From: Trochalopteron elliotii
Taxonomy: Eukaryota > Chordata > Aves > Passeriformes > Leiothrichidae
DNA: 64,000 nt
Assembly: GCA_024734555.1 (NCBI GenBank)
Contig: JANPWX010000247.1
Location: 3,940,853-4,004,852 of the forward strand
Direction: 5' to 3'
Made by a program: the position numbers and the translations under genes
Part shown: positions 37,716 through 52,344 of the stretch, piece by piece
Position numbering within the stretch: position 1 is the first letter of the stretch
Layout of the letters: each line of letters starts with the position of its first letter
The notes under the pieces: generated by a model
Database searches by the model: none
Told to the model about the DNA's origin: nothing
The model's input: only the letters and a program-made list of their open reading frames with translations

Positions 37716-40700
37716 AAAACATACAGGAAATATGTGGCACAGGCAAAAACTGATATATTGTTTAAAAGCAGCTTTCCAGTGCAGAAACTATGGAAGTCAA
37801 GTATTGCAGCTTGCAATCCCCTCCCCCCATTTCTGTGTGCTTTTTATAACCTTGCAGTTTTTTCTATATTTTATTTTTAGCCTGCCTCTACCCACTTTTG
37901 AATGCTACAGAAGTAAGATCTGAAGACAGTTAATGTAGGTGTTTGATAGTTTAGGAATAACCTACAAGGTTTTCCATTACATTTCAGTGAAGCAAAACAA
38001 GGTTGTATCCAGAAAATATGAAAAGATGAATATCACCAGGGACCAAGGAGGAAGAAATTGTTGATTCTGTACTTGATCCTCATCAGCTGCTGTGAAATGA
38101 GCGCCTAAAGCCTTAACAAAGAAGGCACAGAAGTAAACCTTGGTATTGTGGTAAAGCAGAAATCTTCTTTATAAGTGCTGTGATTGCCTAGCAGTGAGGT
38201 CAGGGCAAATGTAGCACTGAAAAAATTGAAAAATCCCTTTCTAAAGTCAGCAAATACTACTCTGCTTTGTGGCTGCAGCTTTAGGTGAAAGATTACATTG
38301 CGTTGGGATCACAGTATGGAAGGAAAAGAACAGGTCTTATTGGCAAAGCAGATGACATCTAGAGAAAACTCAGTAAAAATTTCAGATGTTTCTAAGGAAA
38401 GGACTTAAATTTTCTATATAAAGGCTGGTTATAAATCAGTATAAAAACAGTAATAAGATCATTACCATAAACTGTGGAAATCAGCTTATTATTTGTTTCC
38501 TTTCTTGTTTGTTTGTGATTTTTCTGTGTTTTGGTTGGTTGGGTGGTTGGGTTTTGCTTGATTTTGGTTTTGGTCTTTTGAATTTCTTTTGTCTTTCAGA
38601 ATGATTTGTTTCCTTGCAACATTAGTAGTTCTGAAAATAGTGCTTCTACACTAGCGGCTCATACACAGATTTTGAGAAACAATTTCAGCTGAAGTTAACA
38701 CTTCTCTATAAATTTAATTTACAATTACAATTTCAATTAAAATAGATTAATGCAACCAGCACATAAAAAAAACCCTTCTGTTCTACAAATGCAGAACTGA
38801 GGCAGGAGAGTTGCTTCTATATTGTGCCTCTTCTCCAGTAAAATATTATTTGTGGCTCTGAAAACAAAGCTTGTCTTATTGTAGATTGAGGCAGCAAGTA
38901 TAAAATAGCAGGCTGTTTTTTTCATTGTTTAGCAGTGTACTGTTATTTCTCAATAGGTTTGCCTCCACCTCAGCCCCAGGGCTGATAACTGTGGGCTGCA
39001 TTTCCTCCTCTGAACTCAAAAAAACTCCTACTTTCTGTGCTTGCTGATCAGAAATTTCATTTTCTTTCAGGATGCTCATGTGAGAGCAGATTAGTCAATT
39101 ACCAGATCAAAAGGGTTGGTGCTCAGATCATTCCTCATTTTCTTCAGCTAGAGCCTCCATGCTCAGTCTCCACTGTGAATAATATGTGAAAATGCACAAA
39201 AAGGCAGAAACTAGTCATTGCTTATAACTGGCCTTCAGGACATATCCAGCACCAGATAACAAGTCATGTTTACTCTACACTCAGCTGTACATATAAAGAA
39301 ATGGGATCTAGAGCTTATGAAAAAATAACAATCATGGGCTAAGGGGAAGTGAGGACAGGGCCAAGTCCTGAAGAACTTAATTACTCCTTATTCAGTCTGC
39401 ATGATGGCTCCTTTTTCACTGAACTCAGAGAAGGTTTTCCTGTGAAAGCATTAACTGAATAAATATGACCTAGAGTGTTCAGCTACAAGGTTCTTTGTCT
39501 ACCACCTCATCACCTCTTCTTACTCTCTGTCTACTTCAGGATCACTTAACTAACAGAAGAGGTCAAATGTCTCACCTAGCTAGCCTGGGAAAGTTATCCT
39601 AGCAGTAATGGTGTTTCTGTTTCCTTGTCAGGCTTTGAACACCAAATTGTTGCAGAAAGGAGGTTTTTTTCCTAATAAACATGAGACAACATTGGAAGAG
39701 TGGAAGCAACAGACCCAGAACACCCTGGGATGCTCCCAGTTGTTAAAACCACTTGAGAGAAGTGAGCGTAGCACTGCTGAAAGGACTGGCCTCAAGCTCT
39801 CACATTTTCAAATAGGCTTGAAGTCATAACTGCTCCTGAGCGAATGAATGTGAACCAAGTTAGGTTTTTGCCATGGTGGCAGCAAGGAAATAAGAGACGT
39901 GGATAGCAAATTAACATAAACAGAATACAAAATGAGGGAAGGCTTCAGAGACTCCATGGTTGACTCGGGGAGGTTTAGAGTCTTCCAGCATTTGTTTTAC
40001 TGTCACATTTGAGGATTTTTAAGTATCAATGGATTCCAGAGGTGGCCCAGCCAGCCAATTAAATTTATGATGCATTGCCATTGAGCTTATCATCATGAGT
40101 CTGTAGTATCATTCAGTGAATGCCTCCAAACTAAGAGGATACACTGATTAGCCATAATTAGCACTGCACCGTAAATTCATGTAGGGCTTTAAAAACATTA
40201 AGAAACAGTATGTCTCGTCCCCAGAGAGCAACAGCTTATAACTAAGCCATTTTCTCAGACACAGCACAAGCATGCTTAATTTAGCTATTAGCCAACAAGG
40301 ACATGGTAATTATTTTTCTCTAACAGTGACCCATGTCCTTGTGAGAAAATGCAGGTTTGAGGACAGAGCTAGAAGGAAGATGCCAGCTTGGAAACTGTAG
40401 GTTGCATTGCAGCTGCTAAAGGGAGAGCAGGGTGCCTCAGGGTCACCTACAGAGGAAAGTCTTGCCTGTAGTAGGCTATTTGCCATGCAACATCCCAATG
40501 GTTGGCTTCAAAGACAGAAAATGTTGGCAAACACTATGTTTGAGGTTCATATTATAAGAAAAATAGTTAGTTGTGGAAAATGTTACAGGTAAGCAAAGAA
40601 AGCAAAAAAATTGGTCTTTTATCAACCCCTTTCCCTTACTAGTATTTTTTTCTCACTCTATACTACCATACTACAGCTATACTAATTTAAGATGATGCTT

Positions 40701-43200
40701 TGCCTCTCCCTTGTATTTTCCAGTCCCATGACTGGTGAAGTTGCTCTTATCCCAACCACTTTTCTTGAAACATCTGATCTCACCACTCATTAATTTACAC
40801 ACTACTTGACTCAATTTCAGTTGTACCTCAAGCTTTATCCTACCTGTTGTAAGGCAAGTCAAAATAATTTTTTCCACAGAAAATATAGAACTAATCCTTG
40901 TGTAAGTTCAGACCTGCAGAATTCCAAGAGGAAAGCTGTGAAGAATGGGGTATGGGAGACATTCATCTCTTGTAAAGATGTTTCTGTGGTCCTCATTCCC
41001 TTCTTTCCTTCAAAGGTTATTTTCTTTTAACACAGCAAGTAGGCTCTTGCAATTTAGAGTTTGAAGTTCAGGACCAGTTCTATTATTAGGTACATTGAGC
41101 TTCCTGGGTCACTGAGGTAGTTTGGTGAAATCAAGCTACAAAGCTACCCATGGTTTATTTGCTCTCTGTCTTCCTTCTCTTTGAAATACTGTTTAAAAGG
41201 AGATCCCACACATAGCTACCACTGTGACTTAAGAGCTGAAGAAGAGGTGCCTTTTGTCTGCAACAAAGGACAAACATTCAACACCAGAAAGCTTGTGCAA
41301 GATAGAATTTGGCTGGAACAAATTGCATCTCTGTCAACATAACTAGAGGCTCAGCAGTTTTCGGATTATTAATGTGCTTCAGAAATCTGCTGGGGCTGAT
41401 TACACATAACCAATGAAACACCAGTGACCCACTCAGCTTTCAGTTTCGTGGGAGACCAGGCATGCTTTACCTCTGGAGCCATCCAGCCTTCTGCATTTAG
41501 TGCAAGAGAAACAAATGTAGTTTGCATGCAACCATAACCACATGGCAAGATTATGCCTCTGCAAATTATCCCATCAGATATTCACATATCACCAGCCCTC
41601 ATGTTTGCTGAAGGCAGAAAAGCTACATTTTGCAAGCATTTGTTGAATGCTGAGATTACTGGAGTGTGAGATTTTTCCTGCCAGGAGTTTTTCATTAAAT
41701 CATGTTGACATTTTATTTATTATTTCTTGATGAAAGAAAAAAATAAGCTTTGCAGCCTCTCCAACTGGTTATGGGTGCCTCATGCTCCTTCCTTCAGGGC
41801 TCATAAGTCCAGGCTCTAGGCCTTTCTTCTCTAAGCACAGAAAAAAAAATCCAGAGCAGATTTTAGAGGCCTCTCAGAGCTTTCTCTTTGCTAATTTATT
41901 CTAACTTGATTTGACAACAGGGTTCCATTGGTAGGAGACCAGCCTGCTTTTTTCCTTTATTCCTGTTTTAGACCTTGCTTAATCCCACAGATTCTGTGCA
42001 CAAATTCAATTGATTTCTGAACACTCATTTTGTTTACCTTCATAATACTGGAGTATTTAGCCCTTTGGGGTAAGTTTTTCTGTGAGAAGAAAACTTCTTT
42101 GCCTTCTATACTTTCTCCAAATCAGAAGGGTGTTTAGCAGAGTGGTCAGTAATCTCAGACTTCTGTACTGTATTATCTGCTATCCTCTTGGGGAACACAG
42201 CTTATATGTCTGCCCACAATGGGCAAAGCAGTAGAGCACCCAGCACAAAATGTCACCAAATTTTCACATGTATGCAATTCAGGAATAAATGCCTCTGATC
42301 TAATATTCAGAGCCAGTGGGCAATCCTATCTCCCAGGATGAGCAAGAATGAGCAAGGACAGGAAATGTAAAGTACCAGTATAGAAGTGGATGCAGAAAAC
42401 TCAGAGGGGCTGGCAAATGCCTCACCATGGGTAAATGAAGAGCTAAGATTGATATCCCACCTGATTTTCTTTTCTTTTCTTTTCATTTTCAATGATCATT
42501 AGGCAGTGAGCAAATTAATAAAAATCACTATCATATGTAGAATGGCCCACCAAGCAAAAAGGAACTGTATTCTTCAGCCACTTCATTTCCAAGGCATACT
42601 TGAAAGACACTGTGATCAGGCAAAACAGACAATGTTTCAGTAGCAGTGGATTGAAAACATACTTTGCAAAAAAGGCAACCCTTACATATTAATCTAAAGT
42701 AGATCAGCCTTCAGTTATGACAGATTAAAGAACTGTACAGCACAACCCAGCAGTCATCAGTGTCATCTGTAGAGGCCAGTAGTTGTCATAAAAACTAGTG
42801 GGTTGTTTGAGTGTTTTTAACAAATTTATTTAACACTGTGATTTGTCTTCTATATATAAACATCAGGGTGAGAGGAGAAGGTTTAGAGAAAATCCAAGCT
42901 GATATTTTACTGTGAAATAATTCAGGTGAATTTTCTCAGTGGGCTTGCCATCTCAAATGACCAACCCTAGAGGAAGACATGTATTTGTCAAGCTGAATTA
43001 TTTTACTAGTATAAAATCATACAAAATAGAAAAAGAAATCCACAAACAATCTCAAAAAGGGTTTTACTTTTTTTTTTTCCCCAAAGAACTTTTCCATGCT
43101 GAAAGAAGACTGGAAAAAAAATGTGTGCTTCTCAGATAAAGTTAAGTTTTTGGAAAACCAGTGTCCCAAGAGGTTGTTTTTTGGTGCGGTTGCATTTAGA

Positions 43201-43231
43201 ATTGAAAGGAAAAAACATTGAAAGGAAAAAT
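43201..43231. repeat. 16-bp tandem duplication, two copies
   Basis: The word ATTGAAAGGAAAAA recurs at a 16-bp offset (43201 and 43217). Purine-rich slippage product. Confidence 0.8.
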
Positions 43232-44122
43232 ATTCTCTAAGTAACTCTTGTTAGAAGTCAAATGTAAGCTATTTTTAAGCTTGGAACTATGAAAAACTTC
43301 ATTGATTGAACTGGTCACCTGATTCAGGAGGTTTCTTTTTTTTTTTTTAGACCAAGTCCCTGGTTGTTATAAATTAATGTATCTCTTCTTGTTCTGATAG
43401 AGCTAGATGAACAGTGACCACTGGAAGTATTCACTGGACCAAAGTGCAAAGATGAGGAATCTTATGGCAGTTAATCTCACCCACAAGACTCTAGCTTGAG
43501 TAAAACCAAGCAAAGAGGCACATATTCTTCACAGTGGCCTTTATATTTCTCCTGTCTTTCTAATTGATAGGAAAGCAATTAAAATCTAAATTAGATCATC
43601 AGTCAAATGAGGCTGTACTAAATATTGTCCCTGCTGCCACGTACCAGCAAAATTTAGTTTGTTTGCAAGCCTGTGTCTTTATTCTAGTCATGCAATTCAG
43701 ATTATGGGTTGTGACAAATACATTTTTCCATACAATTTCCTGAATATAATGTTATTCTGGATTGTTCAGGGGGAAGAAGAAAAGAAAAAAAAATAAAATC
43801 CATCACTAAATAAGGTGGTTTTAAAATTTTTGCTTCAAAATTTAAGTGCTTCTGAAGTCTATAGTCACACTGGTGTTTCATGAGCTCAGTGTTAGCACAG
43901 AAGTCCTTAACCACAGATTTCAATGCAGTTCAAGAGACTCTTTGCAGGAACTGAATCACTTCCACACCACTATGGAGTTGGAGAGGAAAGGCTGTCTCCA
44001 CACAAGTCATATCAGGGAAAACACTCTGACTACCGTAGAAACCATTGAAACCAACACACTGAAACCAGCAGCTATGCCTGGCCCACTCTTACAGCCTCGT
44101 TGTTTGCAAAATATTTGACGGA

Positions 44123-44141
44123 TTTTTTTTTTTTTTTTTTT
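44123..44141. repeat. Poly(T) run, 19 nt
   Basis: This is the longest homopolymer in the window. No retrocopy was recognised next to it on the minus strand, where it would read as poly(A), although a polyadenylated retroinsertion tail cannot be excluded. Confidence 0.9.
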
Positions 44142-45690
44142 GCATGCAACATATGACATGTAAAATAGATCCTATGAAATAGTAAGCTGACTCTATATCC
44201 CAAAAAATTGTCTGGGTGAGAGGTGAGTTCTACCTGTGGGTTTACATATCCTTATAACTTACTTCCCCAGAATATCAGTTAAATTTTCTTTCTCTCTTTG
44301 ATAATTTTTTATTCCTTTTTTCTTCTTCTCCTCAGCTTTAGTCTGAAAATTTACTTCTAACAGATTTTTATTTTTTTAAAGATGAATAAGTGAAAGGACA
44401 TATCTCCCTTTTCACCAAAGCTTCCTTCTTACATTTCAACAAGAATTATTGTTTATTGCTTTTGAGGAGAGAGAAATGTGAAATAGAAGAAAGCAAAAGA
44501 CCTTCAGTGATGAGATCAAAATAACACATAGAAATATATTTTATTCAAAAGCCTGCACTTGCTTTGGTGGAAGCCCTTCCATACATGCCTTCCATGCTGC
44601 ATTTAGATTAGGGTACAAACTGTACAGAATTTCTACCTGATCAAAAAGAAAGTATGATTTATGTGCACATGAAGGGTGAAGTAGTGGTGTACAAATCACA
44701 TTTGTAATAATTTAGGCAGTGTCATCATCACTGTCCTGAGACAGGTCAAGGAGAAAAGATCAGTGTGTCTCATCAGAAGAAGGAAATTCTGGGATGAATT
44801 CATTGCGAGTCAGGAAGGGCACCATCCAGAATTGGGAACTAAGTAGGGATAACTGGAATTCACTTGGGATCAGGAATGAGGGCTCCACTAATCTTATACC
44901 CACAAGGGAATATGTTATAATACTTCTGCTAGAAGAAAAAAAACACTTTTATTGAAAAAAAACAATTACAGAACTATAGGGGTTTCCTGTGGAAAGACCC
45001 AAGTTAGGATTCTAGGACAAAATACAGGTATTGCTGTATATAAACCTTGCTATGATTAATTAGTTTATTAGGTACCCATGTTTCATGGAGACAGATGCAA
45101 ATGGCAAACCATCAAATTGAAAACTACTTTGAATGGTGAGGTAGAAATGCCCAGAGTGGTTATGTATAAATTACTCTCTGAGACAGAGAAATTCTGAGGG
45201 GTCATTGAGCAGCGAGAATATAGGTTGTTTATTCCTCTGCAAAATCATGTTTTTCTTAGAAAGAAGAATCAGTGTATAATAATCAAAGGAATTAATGGGT
45301 TTTTTTATTATAAAAGGTCTGACCTTACTCTGTTACTCATACTAAATCTGTGCTGCACTGATGGCACCTGTTGCCTTGTACTAACACACTGCTGTACTTG
45401 GTTTACTTGGATGAAGGAGGGATCACCATGAAGGCTTAGGCTCCTGTATGGGTTTATTATGCTTCTTTTCTTCATTTTTGTATTTTTACTTACACATGTG
45501 ATGAACAAATTAAATACCAAAGCTGTAAGTTAAATTCAGGCACACATATGTGAAGCAAGCAGTTGCAAGCCTCTTAAAATCTTGGGACCAATCTCTCAGT
45601 TGTTTACATTCACACCATCTCCACGCTATAATTTCCAGCAAAGGTTTTACCTTTGAACATTAAACTATTTGGAGCATGAGTCTTTATCAG

Positions 45691-45724
45691 GAAGGTATCT
45701 TTATAAAGAAGGTATCTTTATAAA
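45691..45724. repeat. 17-bp perfect tandem duplication, two copies
   Basis: GAAGGTATCTTTATAAA occurs twice with no spacer. Like the duplication at 2613 it has a 17-bp period. Confidence 0.85.
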
Positions 45725-46109
45725 GTACTTTGCACATTTACAGCATGTTGTGAATTCCCCTGTTATTGACAAAATGCAGTCTGTGAAATGCAAGCAAAGT
45801 AATAGATAAGACTGATTTTACCACTTTCCGTTTCTTTAGCTCACTTATTTCAGGCATCTTATATCTTACTTTTTACTTCTGTGTTAGGGCTGGTAATGCT
45901 GACTCAGTACCGGACAACTTGTTTCAACTTTGCTTGCTGCTGGCTTAGCAAACAAAATTCAGTAACAAATGTGAAATCCATTGCAGTTGACGATACTTTT
46001 GCAAAGATAAATGAACAGAGCAGGAGTTCAGCAGCAGCAAAAGTTATGCAAAGAGAAGTATATGTAGGAAGCATCAGCTGGGATTTTCTTACTCCAATAT
46101 AAAACAAAA

Positions 46110-49100
46110 GTAAGTGTCTGGATGACTGGATATTTCATAAAAGCAAAATCTGAATCAGCCCCTTCATCTCTGGGAGGCAGGCATTTAAGATACTGGTGAC
46201 TGATGGAATAGTTACCAAGCTTTCAGTTATGATAAAGGTGAGTAATGATTTTTATGTCATTCTTCACAGTCTATCTTCATATTGTTCTCCATCCTGCCAA
46301 AACAAGTGACCTGCTTTTCCACATAGCACCCAAATGCCTCAATGCTTTAACAATAAATTAATATGAGCTGGTGCCACTCTTCTGTCAGCCCATGAAAAGC
46401 TGTATCTGGAGAACGTGTGAGTTCATGTGGCAGACCTTTAGGATGCTGGTAATAGCAGCAGGGAGCCGTGAATGGCATGTTCTGTCAACAGCAGAGCCCT
46501 CAGAACCCACCAAGGGGTTCTACCCTCTCCTTCTCAGCTGTATTTTATGTTCACTGACAGGTAGAAAGCACCTCTTTCTCCTTCTGTCACAGCCAAACTA
46601 GAAATGAATGATAAAATATTCATGAAAAGGGCATAAAAGGACAGAGAAAATAGTACCAAGTTATAATACCCTTATAAAACACCCAAAAGAAGAGAACATA
46701 GGGGAGGCAGATATATTGGCATCTCCCCCAACTTATCTCTCTCAATTTATTTCAGATGCCTCGTGGTCTGGCTTACCCACATGAATGCACCGAGCGATGG
46801 AGACTGAAAGAACAATGCTGAGTGCAGTGAGCAGTCGAGCTCTGTGTCATAGGGTATTAAACAGGACCAAAACACTTGGTCAGTGATAGTGTCTCTGAAG
46901 TTGTTTTCAGCCCACATCTGCACCTCATACAGAGGAAACACCTTTTGTCAATTTGCTAGACAGCAAAATATGGCAGTTACGTGTTTGAAAACGTTCCACT
47001 TTTTAAAGCTGCTCTGTGGGAAATCATGTACAGAAATGTGTAGCACAGTGATAACACGATGCAATCCAGTTTATAGAAGGATCTCGAATGAAAAATTATT
47101 TCAAAATAAGTTGGGAGGTATAAATATGATATATGTAGCAAGGTAAATCTCTCCTTTCTCACTCACTAAATTGGTGTTAACATCAGTGCTGTATAAAAGT
47201 AAGTGCCACTGAGAGATTAGGTGTACTGCATGTGTCATGTGAGTTGACTTAAATATATTCATTCACAGAAAATGTACAGATTAATACACTAGATATTCAT
47301 AAATCCACTGCACAACTTTTTAGATCTTTGGTTTACATATCACCTATAAATTATTGCTCCTTAGAGTCTGACAAAAAATTACAAGAGGAACTCTGCCTTT
47401 TTGAAAGGGCTTGAAACTTGCCATTGAGATGCGGATAGAGGCGCAGACATGATTGCAGTAGAGATTTTGCCAGGAAACGTTACTATAAAGGTGCAACAGA
47501 GAAGTTCCTAGTTCAAAATGCACTTGTTAATAATTTGGTGGAAGAATCTCTCAAGTTTTCATGTGCCATAAGCATGTTCAATCAGCTCACAAACATCTTG
47601 TATTGGTGCAGACAGAAGGGAGGACTACCCACGATCAGAGAGAAAATGAGCTTTTTTCAAGGGCCAACAGCACTGCCCCTGGAATTACACTTCCATGTTG
47701 TTAGATCCTGTTACAATGTAAGGTGCTGGATTTGAAAGATACAATATTTTTTCTTATTATTATTTGTTTCTACCCCTGAATCCCATGAAGGGAGAAGGTA
47801 AAAAGCAATAATGCAATTAAATTATTGGAGCTGTGATACTTTACATGGACTGGAAGGTGAAGAAAAGATAGAGAGGGAGGATGCTGGAGGAATTGGGGAT
47901 TGAAGAGCTCAGGCTTAGAAAGAGAAAAGCAGAGCCTTTGTGACTGTTCAGTGCAGCTTTGAAATCCACACAAGAATGGGTCTTGGAGATGAGAAAACCA
48001 GAAAGCAGATAATAGGGCATAGCAACAGATACAGAAGATGTCCATGTCATTAATGTGAAGGACCTAGTTGGACATTACTGTTTTGTTTTCTTGACAAAGG
48101 CAAATTCATGAGATTGAATATCTTTCAAGGCAACAGGACTTGCTTTGAGAGAGTTCTCACAAAGCAACAAGTTTGGGGAAAAAAGCTTCAAAATGGTAGA
48201 TGCCCACACTGACCTTTTCAAAATTGAAAATCTTGGGTTTATTGTATGTAAGAAGCTCTCATTTGAAAATCCAAGCTACTGTGATTGAGAGACTAAAATG
48301 ATCTGAAAAAAAATGAAACACTTCAAAATTATATAGAAGCCTGTTTCAATTGAATAGGAATCGTGCACTTAACTTTCACTCTATGAAAAATGTGACATTT
48401 TAACTTCTAAACCCTATTTGTGGTGAATACTTTCTTTTAATTGGTACAATTTTCCTAAGTGGGAAAAAACCATCTGTTTCCCTCTCCTTCCAGCTGTGGC
48501 TTTGCTCTTTCACATTTCTCTGCTTCAGATCTATAGGCACTGGGTAGCATTTCAATGGGAAATAGGGGAGGATGGAATAGAAGGGCTTCATTTGCTTTTT
48601 CACTAGAAAAATCTCTCTATTAAATGTTATGGTCATAAAATCAGGGGCCCACAATACATGAAATGGCAGAATTTGAATGTCTTTCAGCCTTAACTCAGCC
48701 ATCTTTGGCTTATACACTACAATGCATTTCTTCTTTTTATGATTACCTGCTTCTTTCCCCAGAGCCACAAACCACATAAATAGGTAATTTTTTAGTGAAT
48801 AGGTTTTTCCTATTGTGCGTTATCACCATCATTTAAAATGTTTGCTTTGACACTTTGTCTGAACTGATGCCCTAAGGTCCTATTTCAGTTTTCTGTCCTT
48901 CAAAAGGTAGCTATTTGCTGTTTGCTCTTTGTATTCTTTTTAATACCCTAAAAGAAAAGGTATTCTGAAAGAATAATATTTTCTTATATGTTTGTGATCA
49001 ACCATCATCAAATTTACCTTTGAGCTCTGCTATTTGAATTGCAGACACAAATTCAGCTGCTTATGTTCATCTTGTTCAATTAAACGTACAGGCCACCAAA

Positions 49101-52100
49101 TTAAGTAACTGTAACAGAAGAGGCTGGATTTTATCTGCAAAAGAAGGTGGCCACAAAGTTTTGTTGTTATTTTTCTGCAAATCTTTGGGGCAGTTATCTA
49201 AGCTAAGCCTTAGCTTTGGTAGTTGCTGTCAGCATTACAACAATTTTGCTTTGAATTTTTTGCCTTGCTTGGCCACTAATGTCAGGAAACTTCACCTTCC
49301 TTTTATACTCCAAAAGCATGAATATCCAATAAGAAATCCATAAAATGCATATCCAAGAGAAGCAAACAGACTTTTCAAATAACAATAAACCAGAGTATTT
49401 CAAACCAAAGAATCAAAATACATGGAAATATGTGACCTGATGGTGGGAAAGATTTTACACAACATTCTCACAACATATATATATACCCACCTCCTCCTTT
49501 GCCAGTTCTTTTCTCCAAAAATAACCTGTATTTCATTTAGGTTGTTTTGGAGGCTTCCATATAATGTAACCCACATATCCATCTGCATCTGGAACGTAGT
49601 GGTTTGTGAATGACCTTTTCATTACATTTACTAAGCAGGATCTTGATCCAAGTAGATTCTTTGGCTTGGACTCATTCTACCCTCCCTTGTGCTTTGAACA
49701 AACCACTTCCCCAGGCTCAGAGGGCCATAACTTTTGTTGTTTGAAAAACTCATTTAACACGATTTATTGTAGCATTCTCTCCCCTTTTCCCCTGTCGTAG
49801 CTTCCTGATTGTTGTTCATCTGTACCAGATGTGCTCTTTACATTTCCAAGTTACATAAACTTATTACCCAAAATGGTTCTCCCTCTTTTCCCATCTGCTG
49901 TATATTTATATTTACAGTAGCATGCTAACTTGTATACTATAGCACACATTTAACTACTAGGTCTGGAAAAGCACAGGGAATTTCTCTCTTAGAGGTGCAG
50001 TTCTTGCCATCTGTAGCCATATCCACCCCGTCTTCAAAAATATGTGATTATGTAAGATAAACAAGGCAGCCTTAGAGAAGCCTCCAAGGAAAATTGGGGG
50101 TACTGCACAGAGTAATAGTCCTGAAGAAGCAGATGGCACCCTCTGAATCAGTCCTAAAGCCATGGTGCAAGGGTGACATCCTTCTAATCAAGAAACAGCA
50201 GTGACAGTTGAAAACTACCATTTAAATCTTCTGCTGAGTATAAAACTAGGAGTTTAGTTGGACTTGTGTGTGTGCATGTCTACTTCCTATCACATTTCTC
50301 TTGAGAAGTATTAACTGGGAGCCAAGAATACTCAGTGATTTAACAAAAATAAAAACAAATTCTGCGGAATCAATCTTCTTCAACTTTTCTGATTTAGTAA
50401 ATAGGGAATGGTGACTACTTTGCTCATCAAAAGTAAGATTTTTATGCATTTTCATGCTCAGAAAAGTGATGTGCCTGTCAATCAAGATACTGCCTGTGCA
50501 TGCAGAAAAGCTCACTATAAGTACAAGGACTTTTTTTTCTCCTTTATGTAGGCTTTAGAAATTATCCTTAAATTTATTCCAGCATTTTTACAAGCGTAAG
50601 GGAAAATTCCAGTTTCTGAATTTATGGAACTATGATAAATGCTAAACCAAAGCATAGAAACATGTGTCTCATGCTGAATTTCTCCTCTTTTGCACAATTC
50701 TGAGACCCAGTGTATCACCTTAAACCAACATAGTAAAGCGTGATAGTTCACCCACTTCAGTTACTGCTGTGAAAGAGCAGTGGCATAGCAGGGTCCTGAC
50801 TAGGCCAGTCACACTGTTCTCAGTCTGGAGGAAAGAGAAGGATAGCAGATGCTGAAGCATATATTTTTGACAGATAATTTTGTCCTGAAAACACCTACAC
50901 TAAACTGAAATTCTCCCAAGATTTGCATCTCTTTTTTTTACTTTGATGCCTTTTAATTTTTTCAAATGCAGGAAAAATTATCACATTCCCAGCACAGAAT
51001 AGAAAATAAGAACGACTTTTTACTGCTCAGATTTACTTAAAATAAGAGATTTTAATAGTTATCTTTCTCCAATGAAAAAATCTCCAAGATTATAGAATAT
51101 ATTTGTTTTGAAAAAAACCAAATCCATTTAAATTGCTAGTTAAATTATGTCCATATTTCAGTTCTTCTTCTCTTCTTCAATTTAATACATTTTCAGTCCT
51201 GTCACAAGTGCTGTTTTTGTTATAGGATTAAGCATACTGAGGTATCATCTCAAAACCCAACCCTACAACAGTACAATAACAGGGTTATGAAAAATGCTTT
51301 TCTCTTTCTAGCTCCATTTGTTCCACCAAAATTCACACAGTATTGTATAAGTCTGCATATGCATCTGTATTTCTGCGCCTTCATTGCCTGAATCCGTAAG
51401 TTGCTCTCATCTGGAAGCAGAACAAAGCAGCTGCAGAAGGAAGTTTATTCTGTGCAGTCTGGGGTTCTGACTGACATTGACGGGGCTGGTGTGTGTGGAA
51501 GATGACTTAGCTGTTATTTTCCTTGCCTCTTGATCCAAATTTGTGCCACTCTAAGAGTCAGAAAACACAGTTCTAAAGGATAGTGGGATTTCCTCAACTT
51601 CTCAAGGAATCTAGAATTATTCTTAACTATTAGTGATTTTTATTTTAACTATGAGTGTTAAGTATTCCTCATAGCCTGAGATTCTGCAGTGCTGATGAAA
51701 GACAGAAGCTAAATCCCATCCTGTGCCCTCTTTTCTATACAATCACTCTTTAGCAGTGTGAAACATCTATATACTTTATATGCAAAGCTCAGCAATAATT
51801 TATTCAAAGTGCTTCACCTCCTATTTCTAAAACAACTGTGAACAACTTAGCATTCAAGTGTCTTTGGAAAATAAATTTGCCAATCTTTTCATGGAGAAAC
51901 TGGTGCTAGTGTAGAAACTTTGAAAAGGGAAATTTTTAATTCTGTGCCAGTGGCACTGAAGGAGCGTGTGATTTAGGTCACTTCATTTTAGCTAAAAATT
52001 AGACAGATCCAAATCTTTGAAAAATAAAGATCGGTAGAAATGTTTCATCTTTATCAAAACATTTCATTGAAAACTAGTGAAAAAGAAGGTTTTGTGTAAT

Positions 52101-52344
52101 AAATATGGACCCTTCTACAATTAATAAATGTGAGTATAGAGAAGATGTATGTTATATAATTCTGCAAGGGGGTTGACTTAGTACAGCATGGAATTCTGAC
52201 TTAAAACCTCATCATGTCCAATATCAGCAGAACACAGAGTCAGCAGATTAACAATTAGCTTAGTGACATATCCAAAAATGACTGATCCAAAGTGAGTTCT
52301 AATCAAACACAGCACCATTATCCACAGGGGGCTTCTGGAGGTGT
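46110..52344. other. AT-rich unique sequence, no gene recognised
   Basis: Only short frames are present. The longest is 125 codons on the minus strand (48777-48400), with no recognised motif and a composition typical of chance frames. No LINE, LTR or tandem array was seen apart from short AT runs such as the TATATA word near 49486. Confidence 0.55.

Larger units (their letters stand above)
34829..45880. other. AT-rich unique sequence, no gene recognised
   Basis: About 11 kb without a recognisable gene or transposon. Contents noted are a 27-bp imperfect tandem duplication (37666-37715), a 14-nt poly(A) run (37548-37561), a 16-bp tandem duplication (43201-43231), a 19-nt poly(T) run (44123-44141) and a 17-bp tandem duplication (45691-45724). 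The piece 40070-40310 is rich in TAATTA/ATTAGC-type homeodomain words and could be a conserved non-coding element, which one sequence cannot show. Confidence 0.5.

Noticed and set aside
44790..44890. Two similar GAATTCA...ATCAGGAA stretches about 60 bp apart
   Set aside because: Identity is too low by eye to call a duplication.
48400..48777. 125-codon minus-strand open frame
   Set aside because: No motif, and the composition fits chance in AT-rich DNA.
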